A DNA stretch of 64,000 nucleotides. Source: Rhizobium redzepovicii. Its GTDB lineage: Bacteria > Pseudomonadota > Alphaproteobacteria > Rhizobiales > Rhizobiaceae. The translations under genes and the position numbers were made by a program. The stretch spans positions 62,001 to 126,000 of the forward strand of contig NZ_JAILYH010000015.1 of NCBI RefSeq assembly GCF_019793435.1, in the 5' to 3' direction. Below, in pieces: positions 51,174-59,623 of this stretch. The stretch's first letter is position 1; every line of letters begins with the position of its first letter. A model generated the notes under the pieces. It was not told where the DNA came from. It did no database searches and saw nothing but the letters and a program-made list of their open reading frames with translations.

Positions 51174-52424
51174 CTAGATTCGCATCGCGCCATGCGGCTC
51201 CTTGGCTTCCTCCATGCCGAAGCGCACATCCTTTTTCTCGTAGCCAAAGCCGGCGAGCAGGGCGACGGCGAGCGCCACCACCGCCGCGACGATCAGCAGC
51301 GCATAGGCGTAATCGCCATCCCAGCGAGCGGCGAGGCCCGCCTGCAGCGTCGCATTGCCGGAGGCCAGCAGGTTGCCGAGCTGATAGGCGAAGCCCGGGA
51401 AGGTGCCGCGCACCTCGTCCGGCGACAGCTCGTTCAGATGCACCGGCACGATGCCCCAGGCGCCCTGCACGAAGAAATGAATGAGGAAAGCACCGATGGC
51501 GAGCAGCACCGGCCCCGGCGCATAGGCCCAGAGCGGGGCCACCGGCACGGCGATCAGCGCGGCAGTGACGATCGCCCGCTTGCGGCCGATCCGCTGCGAC
51601 AGCGCCCCGAAGAACAGCCCGCCGCAGATCGCGCCGATATTGTAGACGATGGCAATGGCGCCAACCGTATAGCTCGAATAGTTGCGCTGGCTTTCGAGGA
51701 AGGTCGGGTAGATATCCTGCGTGCCGTGGCTGAAAAAGTTGAACGCCGTCATCAAGAGCACCGCCCAGATGAACAGCGGGATATTTTCGCGCAGCACTGT
51801 CAAGAACGGCGGGCGCCCCTCGGCCTGCCGTCTCAGAAAGGCGGGACTCTCCTCGACATTCCGCCGGATGTAGAGCACGAGCAGCGCCGGAGCCGCGCCG
51901 ATGAAGAACATGCCGCGCCAGCCGATGACGGGAAAGAGCAGGAAGAACACGATCGAGGCGATCAGATAGCCCGAGGGATAACCCGCCTGCAGGATGCCTG
52001 AGACGATGCCGCGGCTTTCCTCCGGCACCGTCTCCATGACCAGCGAGGCGCCGACGCCCCACTCACCGCCCATAGCAATGCCATAGAGTGCTCGGAGAAC
52101 CAGGAACATGGTGAGGCCGGTGGAAAAGCCGGTGAGGAATTCGAACAGCGAATAGAGCAGCACGTCGGCCATCAGCGTGATGCGCCGGCCGTATCGATCG
52201 GCCGCCAGTCCGAAGATCAGTGCGCCGAGCGCCCGCATGGCGAGCGTCAGGAAGATCGCCACCGAGACGGCGGGGACGTCGGTATGGAATTCCTCGGCGA
52301 TATATTTAAGAACGAAGACGAGAATGAAGAAATCGAAGGCGTCGAGCGTCCAGCCGAGATAGCTGGCGATGACGGTGTTACGCTGCTGCGGCGTCAGCCG
52401 GCGCAGGCTTTCCAAAGCGGACAT
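51174..52424 (-). CDS. MFS transporter, metabolite:proton symporter type
   Basis: A 416-residue, 12-segment transporter of the sialate/shikimate group. SYLGWTLDAFDFFILVFVLK opens segment 1, then FGLAADRYGRRITLM and YGIAMGGEWGVGASLVMETV. Members take up organic acids or sugars such as sialate, shikimate or 4-hydroxybenzoate; the ligand here is unknown. GGAGG precedes the ATG at 52424 (MSALESLRR). An EcfG-like promoter lies about 140 bases upstream. Confidence 0.9.
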   Translation of the reverse strand: MSALESLRRLTPQQRNTVIASYLGWTLDAFDFFILVFVLKYIAEEFHTDVPAVSVAIFLTLAMRALGALIFGLAADRYGRRITLMADVLLYSLFEFLTGFSTGLTMFLVLRALYGIAMGGEWGVGASLVMETVPEESRGIVSGILQAGYPSGYLIASIVFFLLFPVIGWRGMFFIGAAPALLVLYIRRNVEESPAFLRRQAEGRPPFLTVLRENIPLFIWAVLLMTAFNFFSHGTQDIYPTFLESQRNYSSYTVGAIAIVYNIGAICGGLFFGALSQRIGRKRAIVTAALIAVPVAPLWAYAPGPVLLAIGAFLIHFFVQGAWGIVPVHLNELSPDEVRGTFPGFAYQLGNLLASGNATLQAGLAARWDGDYAYALLIVAAVVALAVALLAGFGYEKKDVRFGMEEAKEPHGAMRI

Positions 52425-52563
52425 CTGATATTCCTCCGTCCGAAAGCGGCGGCGAGGCGGGCAATTCCGGATGCCGTCGGAAGGGGTGCCCAAAACGGGC
52501 GGGTTGCGGCTGTCAGGGCTGCGGTTGCGGGAAAGCACATTCGCAATCGGAGACAGCGGAAAC

Positions 52564-52589
52564 AACGGCAGCGATGCTGACCGAGTTCC
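52564..52589 (-). promoter_or_regulatory. EcfG-type promoter upstream of the MFS gene
   Basis: Minus strand GGAAC (52589-52585), 17 bases, CGTT (52567-52564), an exact consensus match about 140 bases before the transporter start. Confidence 0.45.
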
Positions 52590-52659
52590 ATCACGTTTGT
52601 CGTGATTAAGAGCGGCGGTCCGGTGGCGGGAGCACCTCCCGGCGCTCCTTGTCCGCGGG

Positions 52660-52800
52660 GCGGCACCCACCAATCCCCCTCATGCTGAGGTCCGCAGCCC
52701 GACAGGGCGGAGCCTCGAAGTACGCGCCGCAACATTGCTTCTTGCATCCATCAGCCGCCGGAGCACCCGTCTCGCCCTTCGGATGAGGAGCCTCGGAGCA
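52660..52800. repeat. REP-like sequence in a 389-base gene-free stretch
   Basis: Between the MFS start (52424) and the methyltransferase stop (52814) no gene is supported. CCTCATGCTGAGGTCCGCAG and GGCGGAGCCTCGAAG, and later GGATGAGGAGCCTCGG, are of the palindromic type scattered in rhizobial genomes. The copy looks degenerate. Confidence 0.45.
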
Positions 52801-52813
52801 TCCGCAACGTCAC

Positions 52814-53614
52814 TCAAACAACCCTGCCCCGGCACGCCCACGCCACCGACGCAAACGACCGCGGCCCATCCGGCTCGCCGGCTTCATATGCCGCCCTGAC
52901 GGCCGCATCGACTGCCTTTCGCTTGGCCGGGTCCAGCCCGGCGACATATTTGCCGAGCGGCCCCTCGCCAGCGGCGATCGGCCCCCAATAGTCCTCGAAG
53001 GAGCCGTATTCCATCCGGATCAGCAGCGACGTCTCCTCGACGTCGACGAGGCCTTGACTGACAAAACTCTGCTTCATCTCCCCCGGCCGCATCATCGGCT
53101 GGAAGCAGTATTTGCGACGCAGCGGCAGCGCGTCCTCGTCGAGCATGACAGCCGTGTCCCACATCATCCGCATGACCGGCATGCCGCCGTAATGGTCCCA
53201 GACGGCGGCAGCAACCACACCGCCCGGGCGCACGACGCGGGCCATTTCCGAAACAGCCTTGCCCGCCTCCGGCACGAAATGCAGCACGAGCAGCGAGATC
53301 GCCCGGTCGAAGCGGTTATCCTCAAAGGGCAGCGCGCAGGCATCCGCCTGCCGGATCGCGATCCGCGGATCGGTATTGCGCCGTGTCGCCACCTCGACAA
53401 AAACCGGCGAATAATCGATCGCGGCGATCTCCTTCAAGCCCGGTCTTCCCGCCAGCGTGAAGGTCAGGCTGCCGGTGCCGCAGCCGACATCGAGCACGCG
53501 GTCGCCATTCGCAAGACCGGCAAAATCGATCAGCAGCGGCGCCAGCCTCTTGCTCCAGCGCCCCATCAGCCGCTCATAACCATCCGCACTTTCGACATTG
53601 AAACTCGACGGCAT
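52814..53614 (-). CDS. Class I SAM-dependent methyltransferase
   Basis: A 266-residue enzyme. RVLDVGCGTGSLTFTLAG (motif I), AIDYSPVFVEVA, ADACALPFEDNRFDRAISLLV and VRPGGVVAAAVWDHYGG follow the type-11 pattern; the C-terminal third has EDYWGPIAAGEGPLG as in putative small-molecule methyltransferases. GGGAGG lies five bases before the ATG at 53614. The upstream NmrA-type gene runs in the same direction, separated by a strong palindrome. Confidence 0.85.
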   Translation of the reverse strand: MPSSFNVESADGYERLMGRWSKRLAPLLIDFAGLANGDRVLDVGCGTGSLTFTLAGRPGLKEIAAIDYSPVFVEVATRRNTDPRIAIRQADACALPFEDNRFDRAISLLVLHFVPEAGKAVSEMARVVRPGGVVAAAVWDHYGGMPVMRMMWDTAVMLDEDALPLRRKYCFQPMMRPGEMKQSFVSQGLVDVEETSLLIRMEYGSFEDYWGPIAAGEGPLGKYVAGLDPAKRKAVDAAVRAAYEAGEPDGPRSFASVAWACRGRVV

Positions 53615-53692
53615 CGAAACCTCCCTCTTCAACAACGATGGTCTATCGCCTTGGAGCCGAGCGATCCGTCGCCTTGCGCAAGGCGGGTCAGG

Positions 53693-53732
53693 CTCCCCGT
53701 CGTCCCCGGTTCAGGCCGGGGACGACGGGGAG
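53693..53732. repeat. 17-pair perfect palindrome
   Basis: CTCCCCGTCGTCCCCGG (53693-53709), loop TTCAGG, CCGGGGACGACGGGGAG (53716-53732). It lies five bases after the stop of the NmrA-type gene. There is no T run, so it is either an end-of-transcript structure or a small dispersed repeat. Confidence 0.65.
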
Positions 53733-53736
53733 TGTA

Positions 53737-54618
53737 TCAGGCGGATGCCTTGGCGAGAACGCTCCAGTCGAAGCCCCGCGCCCAATCGGCATAGCTGTGC
53801 CAGCCGACATCAGGGAAATCGCGGCGCAGGGCAGCGATGTCGGCGTCGTAGCCGGTGCGGTCGAACCATTCGAACATCAGCGCCGCGTCCTCGCTCTGCT
53901 GCCGCATGGCGGCGATCGGCAACTCCTGGTAGCGTATCGGCCGATCGAGCGTCTCGGACAGGATCTTCACCTGCTGCTCGCCAGACAATTCGTCACCGGC
54001 AATATCGAAACGCTTGCCGAACACCTGTTCGCGCCGCTCGGCCAGTGCTGCAACGAAAGCGCCGATGTCCTTGATGGTGATCTGCTGCAGCGGGCGGGTC
54101 GGCGGCAGGGCAGCGGCGTAGACGCCCTGGCGCAACCCGTCGATCGCCCAGGGCGCCACCGTATTTTCCATGAAGGCGACGGGCGCGCTGATCGTATAGG
54201 GAATGCCGAGGCCTGCGATATGCTTTTCGACGAGGTACTTGCTGTCGAAATGCGGAATGCCGGTTTTCTTGTCCGCATCGCCAACGGAGGAATAGATCAG
54301 GTGACCGATGCCGGCGGCCTTTGCCGCATCGGCCACGGTGATGCCCTGGCGCGTTTCCGCCTCCGTCCCGGCCTCGTAGCTATTGCCCATCAGGAACATC
54401 GTATCGACGCCCTCAACCGCCCTCGCCACGGATGCGCCATCGTTGAGATCGCCGGCGACGACCTCGACCCCAGCCGCGGCCAGCCGCTTTGCGCCATCGC
54501 TGTCCGGCTTGCGTGAGATCGCCTTGACACGGTGTCCCCTCGCGATCAGGGCGCGAACGACCGCGCCGCCCTGCTGGCCGGTGGCGCCGGCAACCAGAAC
54601 GTTTCGTGTGTTGTTCAT
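53737..54618 (-). CDS. NmrA-type NAD(P)-binding protein
   Basis: A 293-residue atypical SDR. VLVAGATGQQGGAVVRALIARGH is the Rossmann motif, then YSSVGDADKKTGIPHFDSKYLVE and YTISAPVAFMENTVAPW. Members act as quinone/NAD(P)H sensors or reductases. AAGGAG precedes the ATG at 54618. A LysR gene is divergent 101 bases away, the usual layout for a regulator with its target. Confidence 0.88.
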   Translation of the reverse strand: MNNTRNVLVAGATGQQGGAVVRALIARGHRVKAISRKPDSDGAKRLAAAGVEVVAGDLNDGASVARAVEGVDTMFLMGNSYEAGTEAETRQGITVADAAKAAGIGHLIYSSVGDADKKTGIPHFDSKYLVEKHIAGLGIPYTISAPVAFMENTVAPWAIDGLRQGVYAAALPPTRPLQQITIKDIGAFVAALAERREQVFGKRFDIAGDELSGEQQVKILSETLDRPIRYQELPIAAMRQQSEDAALMFEWFDRTGYDADIAALRRDFPDVGWHSYADWARGFDWSVLAKASA

Positions 54619-54719
54619 CTGTCTGCTCCTTGCTTGTGACTGATGGAGCAAAGTTAGGGCCTGTTGCATTGGACCATAATGGCCTATAATTGGGAAACAT
54701 CGTACCATATCAGGCTACA

Positions 54720-55634
54720 ATGCTCGACCTCAACGATATCATGATCTTCGCCCGCGTCATCGAGGCCGGCAGCTTCACCGCCGCGGCGCGCTTGCTCGGC
54801 ATGCCGAAGACAACAGTCAGCCGACGCATTGCCGCTCTCGAGCGCGAACTCGGCCTGCGCCTGCTGCAGCGCACGACCCGCAGCCTCAGCCCGACGGATG
54901 CCGGCCGCCTCTATTACGAGGAAAGCAGCCAGGCGCTCCGCACGATCGAAGGCGCCAACCTGCGTCTTGCGGAGGCAAGGGCGGAGCCCGCCGGCACGAT
55001 CCGCATATCGGCGCCGGTCGGCTTCGGCGGCCACTTCCTGCAGGACGCGATCTTCGACCTTCTGACGACCTACCCGAAGTCGAGGGTCGAATTGCGGCTG
55101 ACCGACGACAGGCTGAATCTCGTCGAAAACGGAATAGACCTCGCCTTCCGCACCGGCATTCTGGAGGATTCGACGCTGATCGCCCGCAAGCTCGGCTCTA
55201 CCCATCGCTTGCTCTGCGCGAGCCCCGACTATCTCGCCCGCTGCGGCGCGCCCGATCGCCCGGCAGATCTCGTCCGCCACGACTGCGTTATCGCCGGCCA
55301 ATCCACCCATGCGCAATGGCTGCTCGAAGGCCCGCACGGACAGGAAACGATCCCGGTCTCGGGGCGCTTCGCCGCCAATGAAATGCAGGCGGTCATGGCC
55401 GCGGCGATCGCCGGTTACGGCATCGCCCGACTGCCCCATGGGGTCGCAAACGCCTATATCAGGGATGGGCAGCTGTGCCGCGTTCTCGACGGCTACACGA
55501 CCCCAGTCGGCGGCCTGCACGTCGTCTATCCGAGCAGCCGGCACCTGCCGCCTCTGGTCAAGACCTTTATCGAACTCGCCGCCAGACGGTTGAACGCGGG
55601 AGCCGATGGCAGCGACGACTTCGCCATCATATAG
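54720..55634 (+). CDS. LysR-family regulator
   Basis: A 304-residue regulator of the CrgA/DmlR group: MIFARVIEAGSFTAAARLLG and KTTVSRRIAALERELG form the winged helix, followed by RTTRSLSPTDAGRLYYE and APVGFGGHFLQDAIF in the effector domain. It is divergent from the NmrA-type gene and most likely controls it. The gap has the near-palindromic TTGGACCATAATGGCC. Confidence 0.88.
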   Translation: MLDLNDIMIFARVIEAGSFTAAARLLGMPKTTVSRRIAALERELGLRLLQRTTRSLSPTDAGRLYYEESSQALRTIEGANLRLAEARAEPAGTIRISAPVGFGGHFLQDAIFDLLTTYPKSRVELRLTDDRLNLVENGIDLAFRTGILEDSTLIARKLGSTHRLLCASPDYLARCGAPDRPADLVRHDCVIAGQSTHAQWLLEGPHGQETIPVSGRFAANEMQAVMAAAIAGYGIARLPHGVANAYIRDGQLCRVLDGYTTPVGGLHVVYPSSRHLPPLVKTFIELAARRLNAGADGSDDFAII

Positions 55635-55645
55635 CGGTAGCCCCG

Positions 55646-57112
55646 TTACACTTCCTTCAGCACCACCTTGCCGTCGAGGCTTTCTATCAAGGTTGCACTC
55701 GCCTGATTGAGGCCTGCGACCTCAACGGCGATGCCATGTGCCTTGAATCGCTGCACGACCTTGTCGAGCGCTGCGACGGCGGTGATATCCCAGAAATGCG
55801 CCTCGGAGACGTCGATCAGCACGGTCTTGCCGATCGCGTCCTGAACGTCGAAGGCGTCGACGAAGACATCGGCGGAAGCAAAAAACACTTGGCCCGACAC
55901 GCGATAGGCGCGCCGTCCGGCGGATTGATCGGGCGCGACATCGATGCGCAGCAGGCGGGCGACCTTGAAGGTGAAGAACACGCCACTGAGCAGCACCCCG
56001 ACCGTCACGCCCAGCGCCAGATTGGCGGTGAAGACGGTGACCACGACGGTCGCCACCATGACGGCGCTCGACATCCGAGGATGGACCACCACGGCCCGCA
56101 GCGACGACCAGTCGAAGGTGTCGATCGAGACCATCACCATGATCGCCACCAGCGCCGCGACCGGAACCTCGGAAACCCATGGCTTCAGGAGCACCATCAG
56201 GATCAGCAGGAACGCGCCGGCAAACAGCGTCGAGAGCCGGCCGCGCCCGCCATATTTCACGTTGCTCACCGTCTGGCCGATCATGCCGCAGCCGGCGATG
56301 CCGCCGAACAGGCTCGCGGCCGCATTGGCGAGACCGAGACCGGTGCATTCGCGGTTTTTCGAACTCGGCGTATCCGTCAGATCGTCGACGACGCTCGCGG
56401 TCATCATCGATTCCAGCAGCCCGACCATGGCGATGGCCAGTGCGGGGCCGGCGATGATCCGCAGGGTTTCCAGCGTCAGCGGCACCGCCGGCAAGGCGAA
56501 CACCGGAAGCGAATCCGGCAGCCTGCCGAGATCGGCGACGGTGAGAACGGGAAGCCCTGAAGACACCGAGGCGACGGTCAGGATCAGGACGCAGATCAGC
56601 GGCGACGGGATCGCCGTAGTGATCCGCGGCGTCAGATAGATGATCGCAAGCCCGGCGCCCAGCACGGCATATTCCATCCAGCCGGCGCCGATAATGTGCG
56701 GCATCTGCGCGGCAAAGATCAGGATGGCAAGCGCATTGACGAAACCGGTGCGCACGGATTTGGAGACGAAGCGCATCAGCACGCCGAGCCGCAGCAGGCC
56801 GAACCCGATCTGCAGCAGCCCCGCCAGCAGCCCGGCCGCGAACAGATAGGGCAGTCCATGGGCGTGCACCAGCGGTGCCGCCACCAGTGCGACCGACCCG
56901 GCCGCCGCTGAAATCATCGCCGGGCGCCCGCCGGTAAACGCAATGACGATGCCGATGACGAAGGAGGCGAACAGGCCGACTTCTGGATCGACCCCCGCCA
57001 CGAATGAAAAGGCGATGACCTCGGGGATCAGGGCGAAGGTCGCCACCGCCCCGGCAAGCATTTCGCGCATGGGATTGGCGGCCCAATCGCGACGGATAGA
57101 GGAAAGCAGCAT
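55646..57112 (-). CDS. SulP-family anion transporter
   Basis: A 488-residue inner-membrane transporter. About ten to twelve segments are followed by a C-terminal STAS domain (VSGQVFFASADVFVDAF, DVSEAHFWDITAVAALDK). FALIPEVIAFSFVAGVDPEVG and GCGMIGQTVSNVKYGGRGRLS are SulP motifs. Substrates in bacteria are sulfate, bicarbonate or dicarboxylates. The leader is GC-rich and structured. It is convergent with the LysR gene. Confidence 0.92.
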   Translation of the reverse strand: MLLSSIRRDWAANPMREMLAGAVATFALIPEVIAFSFVAGVDPEVGLFASFVIGIVIAFTGGRPAMISAAAGSVALVAAPLVHAHGLPYLFAAGLLAGLLQIGFGLLRLGVLMRFVSKSVRTGFVNALAILIFAAQMPHIIGAGWMEYAVLGAGLAIIYLTPRITTAIPSPLICVLILTVASVSSGLPVLTVADLGRLPDSLPVFALPAVPLTLETLRIIAGPALAIAMVGLLESMMTASVVDDLTDTPSSKNRECTGLGLANAAASLFGGIAGCGMIGQTVSNVKYGGRGRLSTLFAGAFLLILMVLLKPWVSEVPVAALVAIMVMVSIDTFDWSSLRAVVVHPRMSSAVMVATVVVTVFTANLALGVTVGVLLSGVFFTFKVARLLRIDVAPDQSAGRRAYRVSGQVFFASADVFVDAFDVQDAIGKTVLIDVSEAHFWDITAVAALDKVVQRFKAHGIAVEVAGLNQASATLIESLDGKVVLKEV

Positions 57113-57262
57113 GGGATGGAGTCTCGCAAAGCATGGCCCGACACGCTCTGCCGAGCGGTCGCGTGATGGCGTGCAGGTTTGCGTTGTCTGGCGGATCGGC
57201 GGCCAGAAGAGCCACCCGGGGTCTCACCGGGTCCGTGGTGAATGCCTGGGGTATAGACGAAA
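57113..57262 (-). promoter_or_regulatory. Structured leader of the SulP gene, possible cis-regulatory RNA
   Basis: The 150 bases before SulP contain nested pairings: ACCCGG (57214-57219) with CCGGGT (57227-57232) around GGTCTCA, or alternatively CCAC (57212-57215) with GTGG (57235-57238), and CTGGC with GCCAG-type pairing near 57188-57206. The two first pairings exclude each other. A conserved alphaproteobacterial sul1 RNA motif is reported before sulfate transporters; I recall it but cannot confirm a match. Confidence 0.35.
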
Positions 57263-57422
57263 ATTTTGCCGCAGTGCAACATTCAAATGTGCAGGAATGA
57301 AAGCGAAAGCGGCGAGCGAATTGATAACAGCCTGAGCGCGCCGCTTGAGATCACGCCGGACGCCACGATGAAACTCGTCGCCGAGGTGCTCCTTCGCTGC
57401 GCGACCGCAGCCGAGGCCCCCT

Positions 57423-57674
57423 TCATTGCCAGAGGAAATCCGGGCCTGTGCTCTGCGACGTAAGCTTGAGTGTGCCATCCGGTTGAACCACATAGGTCTC
57501 GAATACACGATAACCGAATTGGCCGAGAAAGGTATTTTTGACCACAGTCCCCGGTCGATAGGGTGAGTGAACGACCTTTCCGCCATAGGTCAGGCTACCC
57601 GAAAGAGGTTGAGGGCCTTCCGCGTTGGCGCAGGCCGTGAGGGTGAAGAGAATGGCAAGGAGTATGTGCCTCAT
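57423..57674 (-). CDS. Small lipoprotein of unknown function
   Basis: An 83-residue protein. MRHILLAILFTLTACANAEG is a lipoprotein signal with Cys at the lipobox LTAC. The mature part is beta-rich (GSLTYGGKVVHSPYRPGTVV, then FGYRVFETYVVQPDGTL). I do not recognise the family. GGGAG lies before the ATG at 57674; the frame is open to 57719. It follows the response regulator gene on the same strand by 56 bases. Confidence 0.7.
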   Translation of the reverse strand: MRHILLAILFTLTACANAEGPQPLSGSLTYGGKVVHSPYRPGTVVKNTFLGQFGYRVFETYVVQPDGTLKLTSQSTGPDFLWQ

Positions 57675-57730
57675 CCGGATGATCTCCCTGGAAGGGTCCA
57701 GCGACGTGCACGACGTCAATCTCCTTTTTA

Positions 57731-58111
57731 TCAGATCGCTGCCCTGCTGCTGTCAAAATCTTTGCGTCGGGCCGCCTCTGCTCGCGAGAGCGCGCTGACA
57801 ATCCTTTCGTCGGTGAAAGGCTTGGAGATCACGTCGAGCGCTCCAGCGATACCGTTGCCGACACTCTCGGGACTACCGGTCACGAAAATAACGTCCACGC
57901 CGAAGCGATCGATCAGCCGGCGCGCAAGCTGGGCGCCGCTCAGCCCGTCGGAAAGGCTGAGATCGACGAGCGCTACATCGCTTCTCGGAGCGTAGGCGAG
58001 AGCTTGCTCCACCGTCGAAAGCGGCCCGACAGTCTGGTGTCCAGCCTCTTGCGCAATGCGTTCCAGCTCCAGAGCGATAATATTCTCATCTTCAACGATC
58101 ATGACCTTCAT
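57731..58111 (-). CDS. Single-domain response regulator
   Basis: A 126-residue receiver without output domain. VMIVEDENIIALELE has the acidic pair, the acceptor Asp is in ALVDLSLSDGLSG, the Thr in IFVTGSPES, and the Lys in ISKPFTDERI. The form resembles stand-alone receivers that tune HWE-type kinases and the general stress response in alphaproteobacteria. An ideal AAGGAGG precedes the ATG at 58111, and an imperfect EcfG site (15-base spacer) lies upstream. Confidence 0.88.
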   Translation of the reverse strand: MKVMIVEDENIIALELERIAQEAGHQTVGPLSTVEQALAYAPRSDVALVDLSLSDGLSGAQLARRLIDRFGVDVIFVTGSPESVGNGIAGALDVISKPFTDERIVSALSRAEAARRKDFDSSRAAI

Positions 58112-58152
58112 GAATAAGCCTCCTTATCCGGCCGCGGGGGCACACCGCCGGC

Positions 58153-58176
58153 AACGGCTACAACGCGGCTGGTTCC
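58153..58176 (-). promoter_or_regulatory. Imperfect EcfG-like promoter before the response regulator
   Basis: Minus strand GGAAC (58176-58172), 15 bases, CGTT (58156-58153). The boxes are exact but the spacer is one short of the usual 16-17, so this is weak. Confidence 0.25.
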
Positions 58177-58272
58177 AGAATGTTTCCACTCTGCATTGAA
58201 TTTCCTTCAAGACCTCGGACGCCGCCCGGTCGAACTTCGGCCGAGCCGGTTGAAATCCGGTCATCGGCGCCC

Positions 58273-58305
58273 GCCTTGCCGGCTGCTATCCAAGGCCGGC
58301 AAGGC
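58273..58305 (-). terminator. 11-pair hairpin after the DUF899 gene
   Basis: GCCTTGCCGGC (58273-58283) pairs with GCCGGCAAGGC (58295-58305) across an 11-base loop, 13 bases after the DUF899 stop. No T run follows, so the terminator role is tentative. Confidence 0.4.
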
Positions 58306-58318
58306 AATTGCCCTCTCG

Positions 58319-59107
58319 TCACGATTTCTCGTTTGCACCCTCGGCCCGGAAAGCCGCCTCGCCGGCATCGGAGACCTCGACCCACTTCTTGTCGGGCTCG
58401 GCGTCGGCGACATAAGCGTCGTTCCAGTTCCACCACTTGTAGGTCGCTGTCTGGGGATAACCCTCCGGCGAATCCTCCCAGACTTCCTGGCGGCCGAGCG
58501 GCGTGATGTCGAGATAGTTCCAGGTGCCGCCCATCTGCTCGTCGCCGCGGTTGTTGATGAAATAGGTGCGGAAGATGCGCTCGCCGTCGCGGTAGAACAC
58601 GTTGGTGCCGTGCCACTCGTCGACGCCGAAATCCTTGTCGAAACTGTCTGTGATCGTCACCCACGGCATCGTCCAGCCCATCCGCGCTTTCAGCCGGGCA
58701 ATATCGGCCTGCGGTGCGCGTGAGGCGAAAACCAGCGTCGTATCGCGGGCGTTGAGATGGGCGACGTGGGCGACCTGATCGGCCACCATCGAGCAGCCTC
58801 GGCAGGCGTGCTCGGGCCAACCGAAGACGCCTGGCTCGTAGAAAGCGCGGTAGACGATCAACTGGTGCCGGCCTGCAAACAGATCGAGCAGGCTCACCCT
58901 TCCCTCAGGCCCTTCGAAGACATAATTCTCTTCCACGACCACCCAGGGCATGCGCCGCCGCTCGGCGGCAAGCGCATCGCGAGCGCGGGTATGGGCCTTC
59001 TCCTTCACCAGAAGTTCCCTACGAGCCACTTCCCAGGCCTGCTGCGAGACGACCGCGGGCTTGTGCATCGCCTGCCCACCTTTTCCATTCTCCGTTGTTG
59101 CAGTCAT
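58319..59107 (-). CDS. DUF899-family thioredoxin-fold protein
   Basis: A 262-residue protein of the DUF899 type. MPWVVVEENYVFEGPEGRVSL, then YRAFYEPGVFGWPEHACRGCSMVADQV with a CxxC pair, and WHGTNVFYRDGERIFRTYF with GGTWNYLDITPLGR. The fold is thioredoxin-like; activity is not established. GAGGAG precedes the ATG at 59107. The frame runs to 59164 without support. Confidence 0.88.
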   Translation of the reverse strand: MTATTENGKGGQAMHKPAVVSQQAWEVARRELLVKEKAHTRARDALAAERRRMPWVVVEENYVFEGPEGRVSLLDLFAGRHQLIVYRAFYEPGVFGWPEHACRGCSMVADQVAHVAHLNARDTTLVFASRAPQADIARLKARMGWTMPWVTITDSFDKDFGVDEWHGTNVFYRDGERIFRTYFINNRGDEQMGGTWNYLDITPLGRQEVWEDSPEGYPQTATYKWWNWNDAYVADAEPDKKWVEVSDAGEAAFRAEGANEKS

Positions 59108-59623
59108 TGCGTCGATCTCCTCTTTGAGGCGAATTCCCGCGCTCCGTTGGCGAAACCGGTTCATCGCGCATTGATCGGAGATAGTTTCGCATCGGAAGAT
59201 CGGACAGTGGGAGTAACAAGTGTGACCGTAATTCCCCCGGTCGGCGCCGCCGATCCGGCCGCCGGCAACGAAGTGATTGGCTAGCGTTAGCGCAAGTCAC
59301 CCTCGCAGCGCGACCAGCCCAGCCGGCGCGCATCGATTGGCAAATCTTGTTTCATATGGCGCTGCAGATCGCTTCCCGCCGGTAATAGCCTTAATGAGGC
59401 AGCGTTTCGTCAGTCCGGCTGAAAACGCGCGTGCCCTCTTCTTCGATCTGGCTCAATCGACTGTAACCGATGACATTCGGCTTGGCAGCGATCTGGGCGA
59501 CCAGAATCGCGCCCGCCGAAATACTTCAAACCATCGCAGCCGGTTTGATCGGGAGAGAGTTGCCAAAAGCAGGCGAGTATCGGAAGCTCGCTTTTTTGGC
59601 TATCAGGCGACGGATTGTTCGAT
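59108..59623. other. 516-base stretch without a supported gene
   Basis: Divergent region between DUF899 and the cyclase gene. A plus-strand frame from ATG 59470 (reading PAEILQTIAAGLIGRELPK) recalls the start of small rhizobial membrane proteins but breaks into a shadow of the cyclase; it may be a remnant. Nothing else is evident. Confidence 0.3.
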
